Part shown: positions 1 through 8,386 of the stretch, piece by piece | Position numbering within the stretch: the first letter of the stretch is position 1 | Layout: each line of letters opens with the position of its first letter | Source: Alphaproteobacteria bacterium | GTDB taxonomy: Bacteria > Pseudomonadota > Alphaproteobacteria > ATCC43930 > CGMCC-115725 | DNA: 42,748 nucleotides | Direction of reading: 5' to 3' | Assembly: GCA_030041335.1 (NCBI GenBank) | Contig: JASHOB010000052.1 | Coordinates: 1-42,748 of the forward strand | Made by a program: the position numbers and the translations under genes | Notes under the pieces: generated by a model | Told to the model about the DNA's origin: nothing | Seen by the model: the letters and a program-made list of their open reading frames with translations, nothing else | The model's database searches: none

Positions 1-332
1 AAAGCCCTGGCGCTCCTTGGCGCCTCGAGGGCTGTCGGAGAAATCAGATTAGCGCCGTCGGTTTTGGCGCAGCGCCAGCGGGCGGAGCAGCAAGAGCGTG
101 GGTCTCGTTTGGGCGTCGGCCGTGGGTAAGCCCGCGCGTTCACTCAAACCCGAGGACGCCAAGCCGATTAGTCCGGGAGCTGGGCGGCGGCAACCACAAA
201 GACGGGTGGTCGGCCGGGGGCGCTCGTGAAGACATGTAACGAACATTTTATTGAAATTGTTTGGCCGGTAAGCCTTTGCGCGGCCATATAATTGCCGATG
301 TCCGCTGCCGGACTTGATGCGAGGGCTCTCTC
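1..332. other. intergenic region at the window edge, no gene recognised
   Basis: I see no convincing gene here; reading frames on both strands are arginine- and proline-rich and look like chance openings in GC-rich DNA. At 3-33 there is a hairpin: AGCCCT (3-8) pairs with AGGGCT (28-33), and GGCGC (9-13) pairs with GCGCC (20-24), leaving a three-base bulge. No T-run follows it, so it could be the end structure of a gene left of the window, but this is weak. The stretch just before 333 should contain the promoter of the small lipoprotein gene; no clear -35/-10 pair stands out. Confidence 0.4.
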
Positions 333-545
333 ATGCGTTACGCCCTGATTGCAATCGTGCTCTATGTGCTCGGCGCCTGTACACCGGGACCGTTGCCGAC
401 CGCGCAAGTCAGCAATTCCAACGATCTCAGGAAATACATAGAGCCGACCAACGGCGCTGCCTATTCTCAAGGCGATTTGTACTACTATACGACCGGCGTC
501 AATCCAGGCGCCATGGGGCCGTCGGGAGTACCGCGCGGGAAGTAG
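333..545 (+). CDS. small predicted lipoprotein (70 aa)
   Basis: This is a 70-residue protein with a short hydrophobic N-terminus ending in the lipobox LGAC, so Cys16 would be the lipidated residue after signal peptidase II cleavage and the mature protein (about 55 residues) would be membrane-anchored. The rest is polar, with a tyrosine cluster (DLYYYTTG) and a glycine/proline-rich tail; no domain is recognised. GAGGG lies before the ATG. The next gene, encoding an EthD-like protein, starts 51 bases downstream on the same strand and has its own strong ribosome site. Function is unknown. The lipobox makes a real gene likely despite the small size. Confidence 0.7.
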   Translation: MRYALIAIVLYVLGACTPGPLPTAQVSNSNDLRKYIEPTNGAAYSQGDLYYYTTGVNPGAMGPSGVPRGK

Positions 546-596
546 CGTCCTACCTCCTGCCGCGCCTGGCAGTACCGAGTCCAAGGGGAGGATCCC

Positions 597-896
597 ATGC
601 TGCGTTGCACCGTGCTCTATCCCAACGCAGCGGGCGCCAAATTTGATTTCGACTATTACTTGAAAAAACACATCCCGTTGGCCAACGAAATCCTGGGTGG
701 GCAATTCGAGGTCAGCAAGGGCCTACCCGGACCCGGTGGCGAGCCGCCGGCCTATCTGTGCCTGGCGACGATCAAAATATCGTCACCCGCCGATTTCGCC
801 GCCCGCAATCAAAAGCGGGGTGCCGAATTGGCCGCCGATATCGCCAACTACACCAACATCACCCCGACGATTCAGATGGAAGAGATTCTGACCTAG
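597..896 (+). CDS. EthD family protein
   Basis: The 99-residue product matches the EthD/dimeric alpha-beta barrel family: an N-terminal strand (RCTVLYPN), the pattern FDYYLKKHIPLANEI typical of the family's F-D-x-x-Y-x-x-x-H-x-P segment, and a C-terminal region that would complete the ferredoxin-like fold. Family members are small cytoplasmic homodimers found in degradation operons (EthD is required for ethyl tert-butyl ether use), but their chemistry is mostly unknown. A strong ribosome site, GGGGAGG, precedes the ATG. The stop overlaps the stop of the convergent marC-like gene by four bases (CTAG, 893-896). The family call is good; a role is not assignable. Confidence 0.8.
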   Translation: MLRCTVLYPNAAGAKFDFDYYLKKHIPLANEILGGQFEVSKGLPGPGGEPPAYLCLATIKISSPADFAARNQKRGAELAADIANYTNITPTIQMEEILT

Positions 897-1522
897 CCGG
901 GCCGCGGCAGACCTTGGCCGAGGCCGTCCAGCACAAATTGGGCGGCCAGCGCCGCCAAAATCACCCCCGAGATGCGGCCGACCACATTGGCGCCGGTGAC
1001 GCCCAGAAGCGCCGCCACCTCGCTGGTAAAACGCAGCGTCGCATAGGCGAGCGCCAGGACGACGACCAAGGCGCCGATCACGATGGCCGCGCCGACCGCG
1101 TCGTCCGCTCTGGCCATCAGCAGCACCACCGAGGTCAGCGCGCCGGGCCCGGCCAACAGCGGAAAGGCCAAAGGAAACACGGCAATATCAACACGCTGAT
1201 TGGCTTCCGCCTGCTCCGGCCCGGTCGGATTTCGAATCCCCGACGGGCGCGCCAACACCATGTCGATCGAGAGCAGGAACAGCAAGAGTCCGCCCGCCAC
1301 CCGGAGCGCGGGCAAGGTGATGCCCAAGGCCCGCAACAGCGCCTCGCCGAGGAAAGCGAACGCAATCAGGATCGCGCCCGCGATCGCGACGCCGCGCCAC
1401 GCGATTGAATGGCGCAGCGCCGCCGGTAGACCGTGGGTCAGGCCGCCCGTCACCACCGCCACGCCAACCGGATCGACCACCACGAACAGGGTGACGAGGG
1501 CGGAGATGAGGTGAAAGCGCAT
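893..1522 (-). CDS. MarC family inner-membrane protein
   Basis: This 209-residue protein is almost entirely hydrophobic, with about six membrane segments, and has the MarC/UPF0056 signature near the N-terminus: LFVVVDPVGV followed by a short loop and a second helix. Length agrees with the family (about 200-220). MarC proteins were once linked to multiple antibiotic resistance, but that link has been withdrawn and their function is unknown; a transport role is only presumed. Its 3' end overlaps the convergent EthD-like gene by four bases. The start ATG lacks a strong ribosome site, but the N-terminal MRFHLISALVTLF agrees with family members. It stands 12 bases from the VOC gene read in the same direction, so the two may be cotranscribed. 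Confidence 0.88.
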   Translation of the reverse strand: MRFHLISALVTLFVVVDPVGVAVVTGGLTHGLPAALRHSIAWRGVAIAGAILIAFAFLGEALLRALGITLPALRVAGGLLLFLLSIDMVLARPSGIRNPTGPEQAEANQRVDIAVFPLAFPLLAGPGALTSVVLLMARADDAVGAAIVIGALVVVLALAYATLRFTSEVAALLGVTGANVVGRISGVILAALAAQFVLDGLGQGLPRPG

Positions 1523-1534
1523 TCAACGCCGCGG

Positions 1535-1942
1535 TTAGACCTGCTCTTTCTTGGCGGCGCGCTCGTGACCGGTTTCGATCTCGCGGTAGCCGTGGACCGA
1601 GAGGTCGAACTGATTGCCCTCGGGGTCGCACGCGCGATATTCGGCGTAAGGCCGTTCCGCCGGACGCATTTTCGGCATTTCGACACCGAAATCGGCGAGC
1701 TTCTTCTTCACCGCCTCGAGATCCTCGATCTCGAAGCCGAAATGATTGATGCCGACCGCGGCCTCGCCTTCGAGTCGGTGCGGCAGGATCGCCAGCGTCA
1801 AATAGCCGTCGCTCAAGAAGAACGCCATATCATTGGGCGCCTTGTTGATGATCTCCATATCGAAGGTCTCGTGATAAAATTGCGCCATCTTCTTCGGGCT
1901 GCGGGTCATGATCGCCAAATGGCGGATGCGGGGCCGTGCCAT
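1535..1942 (-). CDS. VOC (glyoxalase/bleomycin-resistance fold) protein
   Basis: The 135-residue protein has the two beta-alpha-beta-beta-beta halves of the vicinal oxygen chelate fold: RIRHLAIMT at the start and INHFGFEIED at residues 65-74, followed by CDPEGNQFDLSV near residues 105-116. Possible metal ligands are His8, His67 and an acidic residue in the NQFDL strand. VOC enzymes include glyoxalases, epimerases and extradiol dioxygenases; the motifs do not choose among them. I place the start at ATG 1942 because GGGAGAGAG precedes it and family members begin close to this strand; an ATG at 1966 lacks such a site. It lies divergently from the amidohydrolase gene and upstream of marC. Confidence 0.85.
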   Translation of the reverse strand: MARPRIRHLAIMTRSPKKMAQFYHETFDMEIINKAPNDMAFFLSDGYLTLAILPHRLEGEAAVGINHFGFEIEDLEAVKKKLADFGVEMPKMRPAERPYAEYRACDPEGNQFDLSVHGYREIETGHERAAKKEQV

Positions 1943-2045
1943 GTCTCTCTCCCGTGCGTTAGCCAACGAAACAAATCATCGCACCCGTTGAACCCCAAAA
2001 GCAATTAAGGTAAGGCGCTTGGCCGGGAACCGCGGGAGATCCGTC

Positions 2046-2909
2046 ATGACCATGGTGAAAGGCGGCTTGATTCAAATGAGCCTCAAGGGAAACACCTCCA
2101 TGTCGCCGGAGGAAATCCGCAATAAAATGACCGCCGCGCATCTGCCGCTGGTCGAGGAAGCCGGTAAGGCCGGCGTCCAGGTGCTGTGTCTCCAGGAGGT
2201 GTTCAGTCAGCCTTATTTCTGTCCGAGCCAGGACGTCAAATGGTACGCCGCCGTCGAAAAAATTCCCGAAGGGCCGACCACGCAATTGATGCGCGAATAC
2301 GCCAAGAAATACTCGATGGTTATCGTCGTGCCGCTCTACGAAGAGGAAATGACCGGCGTCTATTACAACACCGCCGCGGTGATCGATGCGGACGGCAAAT
2401 ATCTTGGCAAGTACCGTAAGACCCATATTCCGCAAGTCGCCGGCTTCTATGAAAAATTCTTTTTCAAACCGGGCAATTCAGGTTGGCCCGTGTTCCATAC
2501 CGCCTATTGCAAGCTCGGCGTCTATATCTGCTATGACCGGCATTTTCCCGAAGGCTGGCGTGGCTTGGCCCTGAACGGCGCCGAGTACATCGTCAACCCC
2601 TCGGCGACGGTGGCGGGATTGAGCCAGTATCTCTGGGAGCTGGAGCAGCCGGCCGCGGCGGCAGCGAATGGCTGCTATATCGGCGCCATCAACCGTGTCG
2701 GCACCGAGGCGCCGTGGAACATCGGACGGTTCTACGGTTCATCGTATTTCGTCAATCCGCGCGGGGCGATCATCGCCAAGGCCAGCGAGGACAAGGATGA
2801 GCTGCTGATTGCCGACATGGACTGGGACGTGGTGCGCGAGGTGCGCAATCTGTGGCAGTTTTTCCGTGATCGGCGTCCCGAAACCTACGGCGCCTTGACG
2901 GCAATCTGA
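2046..2909 (+). CDS. beta-ureidopropionase-type carbon-nitrogen hydrolase (nitrilase superfamily)
   Basis: The 287-residue enzyme belongs to the nitrilase superfamily, whose members hydrolyse amides or carbamoyl groups with a Glu-Lys-Cys triad. The triad is visible: Glu51 (CLQEVF), Lys in KYRKTHIPQ and Cys in GVYICYDRHFPE. The segments NGAEYIVNPSAT and AINRVGTE closely resemble beta-ureidopropionases (N-carbamoyl-beta-alanine amidohydrolases of reductive pyrimidine breakdown); N-carbamoylputrescine amidase is the main alternative. No dihydropyrimidinase or dihydropyrimidine dehydrogenase is nearby, so the substrate remains open. The start at 2046 is chosen because CGGGAGA lies before it; an upstream in-frame start at 2019 is less likely. 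The next, damaged gene begins 10 bases downstream. Confidence 0.85.
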   Translation: MTMVKGGLIQMSLKGNTSMSPEEIRNKMTAAHLPLVEEAGKAGVQVLCLQEVFSQPYFCPSQDVKWYAAVEKIPEGPTTQLMREYAKKYSMVIVVPLYEEEMTGVYYNTAAVIDADGKYLGKYRKTHIPQVAGFYEKFFFKPGNSGWPVFHTAYCKLGVYICYDRHFPEGWRGLALNGAEYIVNPSATVAGLSQYLWELEQPAAAAANGCYIGAINRVGTEAPWNIGRFYGSSYFVNPRGAIIAKASEDKDELLIADMDWDVVREVRNLWQFFRDRRPETYGALTAI

Positions 2910-2919
2910 GGTGGCGTCG

Positions 2920-3440
2920 ATGACTGCGGCGGCGCCTGCCGAAGACGACGACGTCGAAATCGGCAGCGCCGACCATCAGGCGCTTTCTGCCATGCGCCGC
3001 TCGACCGACGACCCCTATGAGCCCGCGATCCTCGACCGGCCCGTGCTCGACCCGGAGGCGCGCGAGCGGCCGGTCGAGCTGCCGACCAGGAACTTGGCGG
3101 GCCAGATGATGCCGGGAGCGGCCCGCCACCTCCTGTTCTTCCCGACCTGGACCGCCTGGCACCGGGCACGTCTGCCGTGGTGGCGCAAGCCGATATTAGA
3201 CGCGCGCCGCCCGGGGGGATTCGCGCGGCTCATTTGGCGGCGCGCGCTCATCGCCCGCGGCACCGCCAACAATTTCACGGCCGCCGGTCACCGACCGATG
3301 GGCATCAAGGTCAGGGCGCGCGCCCCGTGTTCGAGCGCTGCCTGGCGGAGAGCGACCGGCGGATGAGCAGCGATGATGCGCGGCTGTTGTGCCCCCATCT
3401 GGTGCCGCGGCGGGCGCAACTATGGCGGCGTTTTGTCTGA
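2920..3440 (+). pseudogene. unknown protein gene with an apparent frameshift
   Basis: From ATG 2920 (preceded by GAGGTGG) one frame encodes a protein-like sequence (PYEPAILDRPVLDPEARERP, then GQMMPGAARHLLFFPTW) to about 3300, then turns into poor sequence and stops at 3366. From about 3305 another forward frame continues with protein-like sequence (RPVFERCLAESDRRM, LLCPHLVPRRAQLWRRFV) and stops at 3440, five bases before the sirtuin start. The simplest reading is one gene of about 173 residues broken by a single-base change near 3300-3330, either a real mutation or a sequencing error. No domain is recognised. The tight spacing to the genes on both sides supports a once-intact member of this small operon. 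Confidence 0.5.
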
Positions 3441-3444
3441 TCTC

Positions 3445-4191
3445 ATGTCGGCACACGCAGCCCTCGCAAGCCTGATCGCGCAATCGCGGCGCGCCGTCGC
3501 CTTCACCGGTGCCGGGATCTCGACCGAATCCGGCATTCCCGACTTTCGCAGCCCGGGCGGCGTCTGGAGCCGGATGAAGCCGATTTACTTCGACGACTTC
3601 CTGGCGAGCGAGGCGATGCGTCGCGAAGCCTGGAGGCGCGTCTTCACGGGCGCAATGGGCTGGACCGGCGCCACACCGAATCGCGGTCATCGTGCCGTCG
3701 CGCGCCTGGTGGCGCAGCGCAAGGTCGCGGCCGTCATCACCCAAAATGTCGATAACCTGCACCAGGAATCGGGTGTGCCGGCGGACCGGATCATCGAGTT
3801 GCACGGCAACGCCAGCTATGCCACTTGTCTCGATTGCGGCACGCGCCACGAGCTTGAGACCCTGAAGCAGAGTTTTTTGGGCCGCGATGAGATTCCAACC
3901 TGCCGCGCGTGCGGCGGCCTCGTCAAATCCGCCACCATCTCCTTCGGCCAGCCGATGCCGCGCGCCGCGATGGATCGCGCCGAGACCGAGACGCTAGCCT
4001 GCGATCTCTTTATCGTCCTCGGCTCGTCGCTCGTGGTCTATCCCGCGGCGGGCTTTCCTCTGCTCGCCAAACGCAACGGCGCGCGGCTCGTCATTGTTAA
4101 TCGCGAGCCGACTGAATACGATGACATCGCCGATCTCGTCATCAACGACGAGATCGGTCCAACCTTGTCTGCGGTAGTGCCGCTCGATTGA
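3445..4191 (+). CDS. SIR2 family NAD-dependent protein deacylase
   Basis: The 248-residue product is a complete bacterial sirtuin that removes acyl groups from lysines using NAD. Visible motifs: GAGIS with GIPDFR (residues 22-35) for NAD binding, TQNVDNLHQ (99-107), catalytic His120 in ELHGN, and a zinc ribbon from Cys128, Cys131, Cys153 and Cys156. The C-terminal Rossmann half contains VLGSSLVVYPA and IVNREPT. I chose ATG 3445 because sirtuins begin near this helix; a start at 3373 would add cysteine-rich residues unlike the family and overlap the preceding gene. No good ribosome site is seen, so translation may be coupled to the damaged gene ending at 3440. Acyl specificity cannot be told. 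Confidence 0.92.
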   Translation: MSAHAALASLIAQSRRAVAFTGAGISTESGIPDFRSPGGVWSRMKPIYFDDFLASEAMRREAWRRVFTGAMGWTGATPNRGHRAVARLVAQRKVAAVITQNVDNLHQESGVPADRIIELHGNASYATCLDCGTRHELETLKQSFLGRDEIPTCRACGGLVKSATISFGQPMPRAAMDRAETETLACDLFIVLGSSLVVYPAAGFPLLAKRNGARLVIVNREPTEYDDIADLVINDEIGPTLSAVVPLD

Positions 4192-4247
4192 CCGCCGCTG
4201 CCGCGCAAAAGCAATGACGACCATGAGAACGGGGAGGAACAAGCCCG

Positions 4248-5450
4248 ATGATGAGAACCATTTTCCCAGCCATTGTGGCGGCGGCGCTGACGATGACGAA
4301 CGCGGCGCACGCGGATTTCGCGAGCGGCGCCATCAAAATCGGCGTGCTGACCGACCTTTCCGGGCCCTACGAGGGTAATGGCGGCCACGGCTCCGTCGCG
4401 GGCGCACAGATCGCCGCCGACGAGTTCGGCGACAAGATCGACGGCACGCCCATCGTCATCGTCTCCGCCGATCATCAGAACAAGCCCGATATCGGCGTCG
4501 CCATCGCGAGCCGCTGGTTTGAGGTCGAGCATGTCGACGCCATCACTGACCTGGTGAATTCCGGCGTTGCCGGGGCGGTGCTGACGGTGGCGAAGAAAGA
4601 CGACAAGCTGCTGCTCCTCACCGGCGCCGGATCGGAGACGTTCACCGGCAAGAACTGCGCACCCGACAATCTGGTGCAGTGGGTCTACGACACCTACGCC
4701 GCCGGCAGCGCCGCCGGCCAGGCGATGCCCTATCTTGGCAAGACCTGGTTCTTCATCACCGCCGACTATGTTTTCGGCAAGGGCGTACAGGCCGGCACCA
4801 CCCGCGCCATCGAAGCGCGGGGTGGAAAAGTTCTAGGCTCGGTGCTGCACCCGATCGGCACTTCGGATTTTTCCTCCTACATTTTGCAAGCCCAGGCCTC
4901 GGGCGCGGATGTAATCGCCTTGGCAAATGGTGGTCAGGACACGATGAACGCCATCAAGGCGGCACACGAATTCGGCGTGAAAGCGAAGATCTTTCCGGGC
5001 TTCGACCTGACCGAGATCAAGGCGATGGGCCTCGCCAACGCAGCGGGCACGCTCTACGTCGCCTACTGGAATCCGAACATGAATGACAAGTCGCGTGCCT
5101 TCTTCAAGGAGTTCGTCAAGCGCACCGGCAAGCCGGTCGCGGACTTCCAGATCGGCACTTACTCCGTCGTCCACTCCTACCTGCTCGCGGTCAAGGCGAC
5201 TCACTCGACCGATCCGAAGACCGTGCTCGCCCAAATGCGCAAGGCGAAGGTCGACGACGCCTTCACCGACAACGGCTATCTGCGTCCCGACGGCCGAATG
5301 GTCCACGACATCTATCTGCTCCAGGTCAAGACCCCGGCGGAATCGCATGGACCATATGACTGGACCAAGGTGATCGCGACCCTGCCCGGCGACAAGGTGT
5401 TCCGGCCTATCGACGCACCCGGCGGCTGCGCCGCGCTCGCCAAAAAATAA
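4248..5450 (+). CDS. ABC transporter substrate-binding protein, branched-chain amino acid (LIV) type, Sec-exported
   Basis: This 400-residue protein starts with a Sec signal peptide (IVAAALTMTNAAHA, cleavage near residue 23) and continues with a type I periplasmic binding fold of the Peripla_BP_6 kind: IKIGVLTDLSGPYEG at the mature N-terminus, then GRMVHDIYLLQV towards the end. Such proteins capture amino acids, short-chain amides or aromatic acids in the periplasm and deliver them to LivHM permeases. GGGGAGGA precedes the start. It stands without permease genes on its strand; the nearest LIV permease is the minus-strand set at 11172-14470, which has its own binding protein. It may share that permease. 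The ligand is unknown, but homologues are often annotated for aromatic acids or amides. Confidence 0.88.
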   Translation: MMRTIFPAIVAAALTMTNAAHADFASGAIKIGVLTDLSGPYEGNGGHGSVAGAQIAADEFGDKIDGTPIVIVSADHQNKPDIGVAIASRWFEVEHVDAITDLVNSGVAGAVLTVAKKDDKLLLLTGAGSETFTGKNCAPDNLVQWVYDTYAAGSAAGQAMPYLGKTWFFITADYVFGKGVQAGTTRAIEARGGKVLGSVLHPIGTSDFSSYILQAQASGADVIALANGGQDTMNAIKAAHEFGVKAKIFPGFDLTEIKAMGLANAAGTLYVAYWNPNMNDKSRAFFKEFVKRTGKPVADFQIGTYSVVHSYLLAVKATHSTDPKTVLAQMRKAKVDDAFTDNGYLRPDGRMVHDIYLLQVKTPAESHGPYDWTKVIATLPGDKVFRPIDAPGGCAALAKK

Positions 5451-5580
5451 GCGGCGGTCTCGTGCTCCATCTTGTGCGGGGTGAGCTGGCCGCTCCGTTC
5501 CTGGTGGTGCGTCATGTCCAATATCGGATGCGGCGACGCCGCTCCGGTGCACCGCCCAGGTTCCGGGTCGAGGTCGCCTT

Positions 5581-6825
5581 TTATCGCGAATTGCCGTCGA
5601 ACGGCCCCGCCAGGGTTTGCGCGCGGCGCAGCCCCGGAAAGAGCCGTGCCCACAACAGTGCAATGGCGACCGTCGCGATACCACCCAGGAGCGCGGCCGG
5701 AACCGCGCCCATGAGTCCGGCGGTGATTCCCGATTCGAATTCGCCGAGCTGATTCGACGTGCCGATGAACAGCGAGTGGACCGCGTTGACGCGCCCCCGC
5801 ACCTTGTCGGGGGTTGCCAGCTGCACCAGCGATGTTCGGATCACAACGCTGACATTGTCGGCAACACCGACAAAAAACAGCGCCACCACCGACAGAACGA
5901 TGTTGCGCGATACCGCGAACACGACCGTCGCCATGCCGAATCCCGTCACCGCCAGAAAGAGCTTCGCGCCAACGCCACGGCGCAAGGGGATTCGCGTCAT
6001 GATGAAGGACATGCTGAGCGCGCCCGCGGCAGGCGCTGCGCGCAGGACGCCCAGACCCCAAGGTCCGGTGCCGAGAATGTCGCGGGCAAAAATCGGCATC
6101 AGCGCCGTGGCGCCGCCCAACAGCACGGCGAACAGATCGAGCGACACCGCGCCCAAAAGTACCGGCCGATGCCAGATAAAGGAGAGACCGGAAAGCACCG
6201 AGCGCAGCGTCGCCGGCTCGCGCGTCCGGGTAGCGCTCTTGACCGCGATCGCGGATATGAGCAGCGCCGCCGCCAGCATAAAGCTGGCCGCCACGGCAAA
6301 TGGCACCGCGATGTCAAGGGCGTAGAGCAACCCGCCCAGGGCCGGTCCGATGATATAGGCCGATTGATTTGCCGACGACGCCAGGGCGATGGCCGGCTGC
6401 AGCATGCCGAGCGGCACCAGGTTCGGCAACAGCGAGGTCATGGTCGGGCGTTCAAAAGCCTGGGCCGATCCGAGTACCACGACGGCGGCAAAGAGGTGGA
6501 GGAGCCGGAGCCAGCCGCCGACGATGCCCGACACCAAGAAGGCCAGGGTGCAACACTCAACCAGCTGGCAGGCGATCACGATGCGGCGCCGATCGGCGCG
6601 GTCGGCGATATGGCCTACCGGCAACGTCAGCAGCACCATCGGCACGAACTGGGCGAGTCCGATGAAACCGAGAAAATAGGCGCTGCCCGTTTTCTGATAG
6701 ACCAGCCAGCCCGTCGCCACGGCCGCCATTTGCATCGAGAAGGCCGACAGCCCCCGCGCGGTCCAGAACAGGACGTAAGAACGATGACGAAAGAGCCCCT
6801 GTCTTTCGACGGAGGAAACAGTCAC
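5581..6825 (-). CDS. MFS transporter, EntS-like (MFS_3) type
   Basis: The 414-residue protein is a polytopic major facilitator with about 12 membrane segments. The first-half cytoplasmic loop motif is seen as GHIADRADRRRI, and the N-terminus (GLFRHRSYVLFWTARGLSAF) resembles the MFS_3/EntS group of exporters. The start is a GTG at 6825 whose GTGA overlaps the stop of the DUF35 gene by four bases; upstream in-frame codons lie inside DUF35. Translation is therefore probably coupled, and the transporter is the last gene of the catabolic operon. It could export a toxic intermediate or take up a substrate; direction cannot be told. It meets the plus-strand binding protein gene tail to tail across 130 bases, in which only a small hairpin (5530-5542) is visible. 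Confidence 0.87.
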   Translation of the reverse strand: MTVSSVERQGLFRHRSYVLFWTARGLSAFSMQMAAVATGWLVYQKTGSAYFLGFIGLAQFVPMVLLTLPVGHIADRADRRRIVIACQLVECCTLAFLVSGIVGGWLRLLHLFAAVVVLGSAQAFERPTMTSLLPNLVPLGMLQPAIALASSANQSAYIIGPALGGLLYALDIAVPFAVAASFMLAAALLISAIAVKSATRTREPATLRSVLSGLSFIWHRPVLLGAVSLDLFAVLLGGATALMPIFARDILGTGPWGLGVLRAAPAAGALSMSFIMTRIPLRRGVGAKLFLAVTGFGMATVVFAVSRNIVLSVVALFFVGVADNVSVVIRTSLVQLATPDKVRGRVNAVHSLFIGTSNQLGEFESGITAGLMGAVPAALLGGIATVAIALLWARLFPGLRRAQTLAGPFDGNSR

Positions 6826-7208
6826 GCCAGAGTGAACATCGGCACTGCGGGACCGCCCTCCGATTGTTTCCACACCAGTTTCACCGGCTTGCCAATCTTG
6901 ATGTCCTCGAACGCGCAATCGACGATGTTGGTCAGCACTTTTGGTCCTTCCTCGAGCGTCACGTAGGCGATGGCGAAAGGCTCGGCGGCGCGGCGCATGA
7001 TGCTGAAGGAATAAATCGAGCCCTTCCCCGAGGCCGTCTGCCATTCGGTGCGGTCGCTGTGGCAGAAGGGACAGATCGTGCGCGGGTAGTAATGCAGCTC
7101 GCCGCAGGCGAGGCATTTCTTGATCAACAATTGGCCCTTGGCGGCGGCATCCCAGAACGGTTTGGTTTCGGGATTGATCGCCGGCGCGGTTATTTTTCGT
7201 TCGGCCAT
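6822..7208 (-). CDS. DUF35 zinc-ribbon/OB-fold protein, partner of the thiolase-like protein
   Basis: The 128-residue protein has the DUF35 layout: an N-terminal helix (NPETKPFWDAA), a rubredoxin-like zinc ribbon with Cys32, Cys35, Cys46 and Cys49 (CLACG and CPFC), then an OB-fold (GSIYSFSIMRR, IAYVTLEEGP). DUF35 proteins bind thiolase-fold partners and acyl-CoA; known cases are ChsH2 with the aldolase Ltp2 in steroid side-chain loss and the archaeal acetoacetyl-CoA thiolase/HMG-CoA synthase complex. Its ATG shares one base with the stop of the thiolase-like gene (TAATG), and its own stop overlaps the MFS start, which shows tight coupling. An equimolar complex with the upstream product is a good inference. 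Confidence 0.9.
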   Translation of the reverse strand: MAERKITAPAINPETKPFWDAAAKGQLLIKKCLACGELHYYPRTICPFCHSDRTEWQTASGKGSIYSFSIMRRAAEPFAIAYVTLEEGPKVLTNIVDCAFEDIKIGKPVKLVWKQSEGGPAVPMFTLA

Positions 7209-8374
7209 TATTCGCGCTCCATGATCAGGGTGGCGCTGCCGTGGCGCGTGCCGAGCGAGCCGCCCGTGCCGTGGGCCAGGGCGACGTCGCAATTCTGCAC
7301 TTGCACCCTGGGATGCGCCTCGCCGCGCAATTGCCGCACCGCTTCAATCACTTTGGTCATGCCGCCGCGATTGCCGGGATGGTTGTTGCAGAGGCCGCCG
7401 CCATCGGTGTTGAACGGCAGCTTGCCGACGCCGGAAATGAGGTTGCCGTCGGCGACGAATTCGCCGCCGGCGCCCTTTTCGCAGAAACCCAAATCCTCGA
7501 GCGTCATGAGCACCGTGATGGTGAAGCTGTCATAGATCGAAGCGTACTTGATGTCGGCCGGTTTGACGCCGGCTTCGGCAAAGGCAATCGGTCCGGAGAT
7601 GCGGGCGCCGGTATAGGTCAGGTCGACCTTGCCACCCATCTGGTTCTTGGAGAATTCGCCGGTGCCGAGGATTTTGACCCGGGGCCTTTTGAGTTCCTTG
7701 GCGATCTCGGGGCTGACCACGACCACCGCGCCGCCGCCATCCGAGATCACGCAGCAATCGAGCCGATGCAGTGGATCGGCCACTACCGGCGAATTCAGCA
7801 CCTCTTGCACGGTCACCACGTTTTGCAGCATGGCGTGGGGATTGTACTGGGCGTGATGGGAGGCCGCGACCTTGATCCAGGCCAGCTGCTCGCTGGTGGT
7901 ACCGAACTCGTGCATATGGCGCATGGCGCACATCGCATAAAGGTTGAGCACCACGCCGCCGTAAGGCGCTTCGAAATTCTGCTCGGGAAACAAATCGGGG
8001 CGCGCCGCCATTCCGCGCATCTGGCCGCCCTCGGCGCGCGGCCGGCCGGCGAGGGTCACCAATGCGACGTGGCATTTGCCCGCGGCGATCGCTTCGGCGG
8101 CATGCGCCACATGAATGACATAGGACGAGCCACCGGTTTCTGTCGAATCGATATGCTTTGGCTGGATGCCGAGATAGTCGATCATCGATAGACCGCCGAG
8201 GCCGGGAGCGTCGCCGGCACAGAAATAGCCGTCGACCTCACGATGGCTGAGACCGGCATCGTCGAGCGCGCCTTTTGCTACTTCGGCATGAAGCTGAGGC
8301 AGGGATTTGTCGACCGCGTTGCGGGTCGGGTGTTCGTAGATGCCGCCGATATAGGCCTTGCCGCTGATGCTCAT
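7208..8374 (-). CDS. thiolase-fold protein lacking the usual active-site cysteines (SCP2-thiolase/lipid-transfer type)
   Basis: The 388-residue product has the two-half thiolase fold: the region around residues 75-90 (IDSTETGGSSYVIHVA) aligns with the nucleophile segment, NNHPGNRGGM holds the His-loop, and GTGGSLGTRHGSAT aligns with the final motif. The nucleophilic cysteine of true thiolases is replaced near residue 84 by Gly/Ser, and the second cysteine of the usual C-x-G motif is also absent. Family members with a DUF35 partner include the retro-aldolase Ltp2, which splits a beta-hydroxyacyl-CoA without a cysteine. I infer an aldolase or Claisen-type role rather than classical thiolysis. 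It starts 12 bases after the TPP enzyme gene and overlaps the DUF35 gene by one base. Confidence 0.88.
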   Translation of the reverse strand: MSISGKAYIGGIYEHPTRNAVDKSLPQLHAEVAKGALDDAGLSHREVDGYFCAGDAPGLGGLSMIDYLGIQPKHIDSTETGGSSYVIHVAHAAEAIAAGKCHVALVTLAGRPRAEGGQMRGMAARPDLFPEQNFEAPYGGVVLNLYAMCAMRHMHEFGTTSEQLAWIKVAASHHAQYNPHAMLQNVVTVQEVLNSPVVADPLHRLDCCVISDGGGAVVVVSPEIAKELKRPRVKILGTGEFSKNQMGGKVDLTYTGARISGPIAFAEAGVKPADIKYASIYDSFTITVLMTLEDLGFCEKGAGGEFVADGNLISGVGKLPFNTDGGGLCNNHPGNRGGMTKVIEAVRQLRGEAHPRVQVQNCDVALAHGTGGSLGTRHGSATLIMERE

Positions 8375-8386
8375 CGTTCGATCACC

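Noticed and set aside
49-246. Short minus-strand frame at the window start
   Set aside because: Arginine/proline-rich and lacking a ribosome site; probably chance.
5530-5542. GCGGC-GAC-GCCGC hairpin between convergent genes
   Set aside because: Only five pairs and no T-run on either strand; too weak to be called a terminator.
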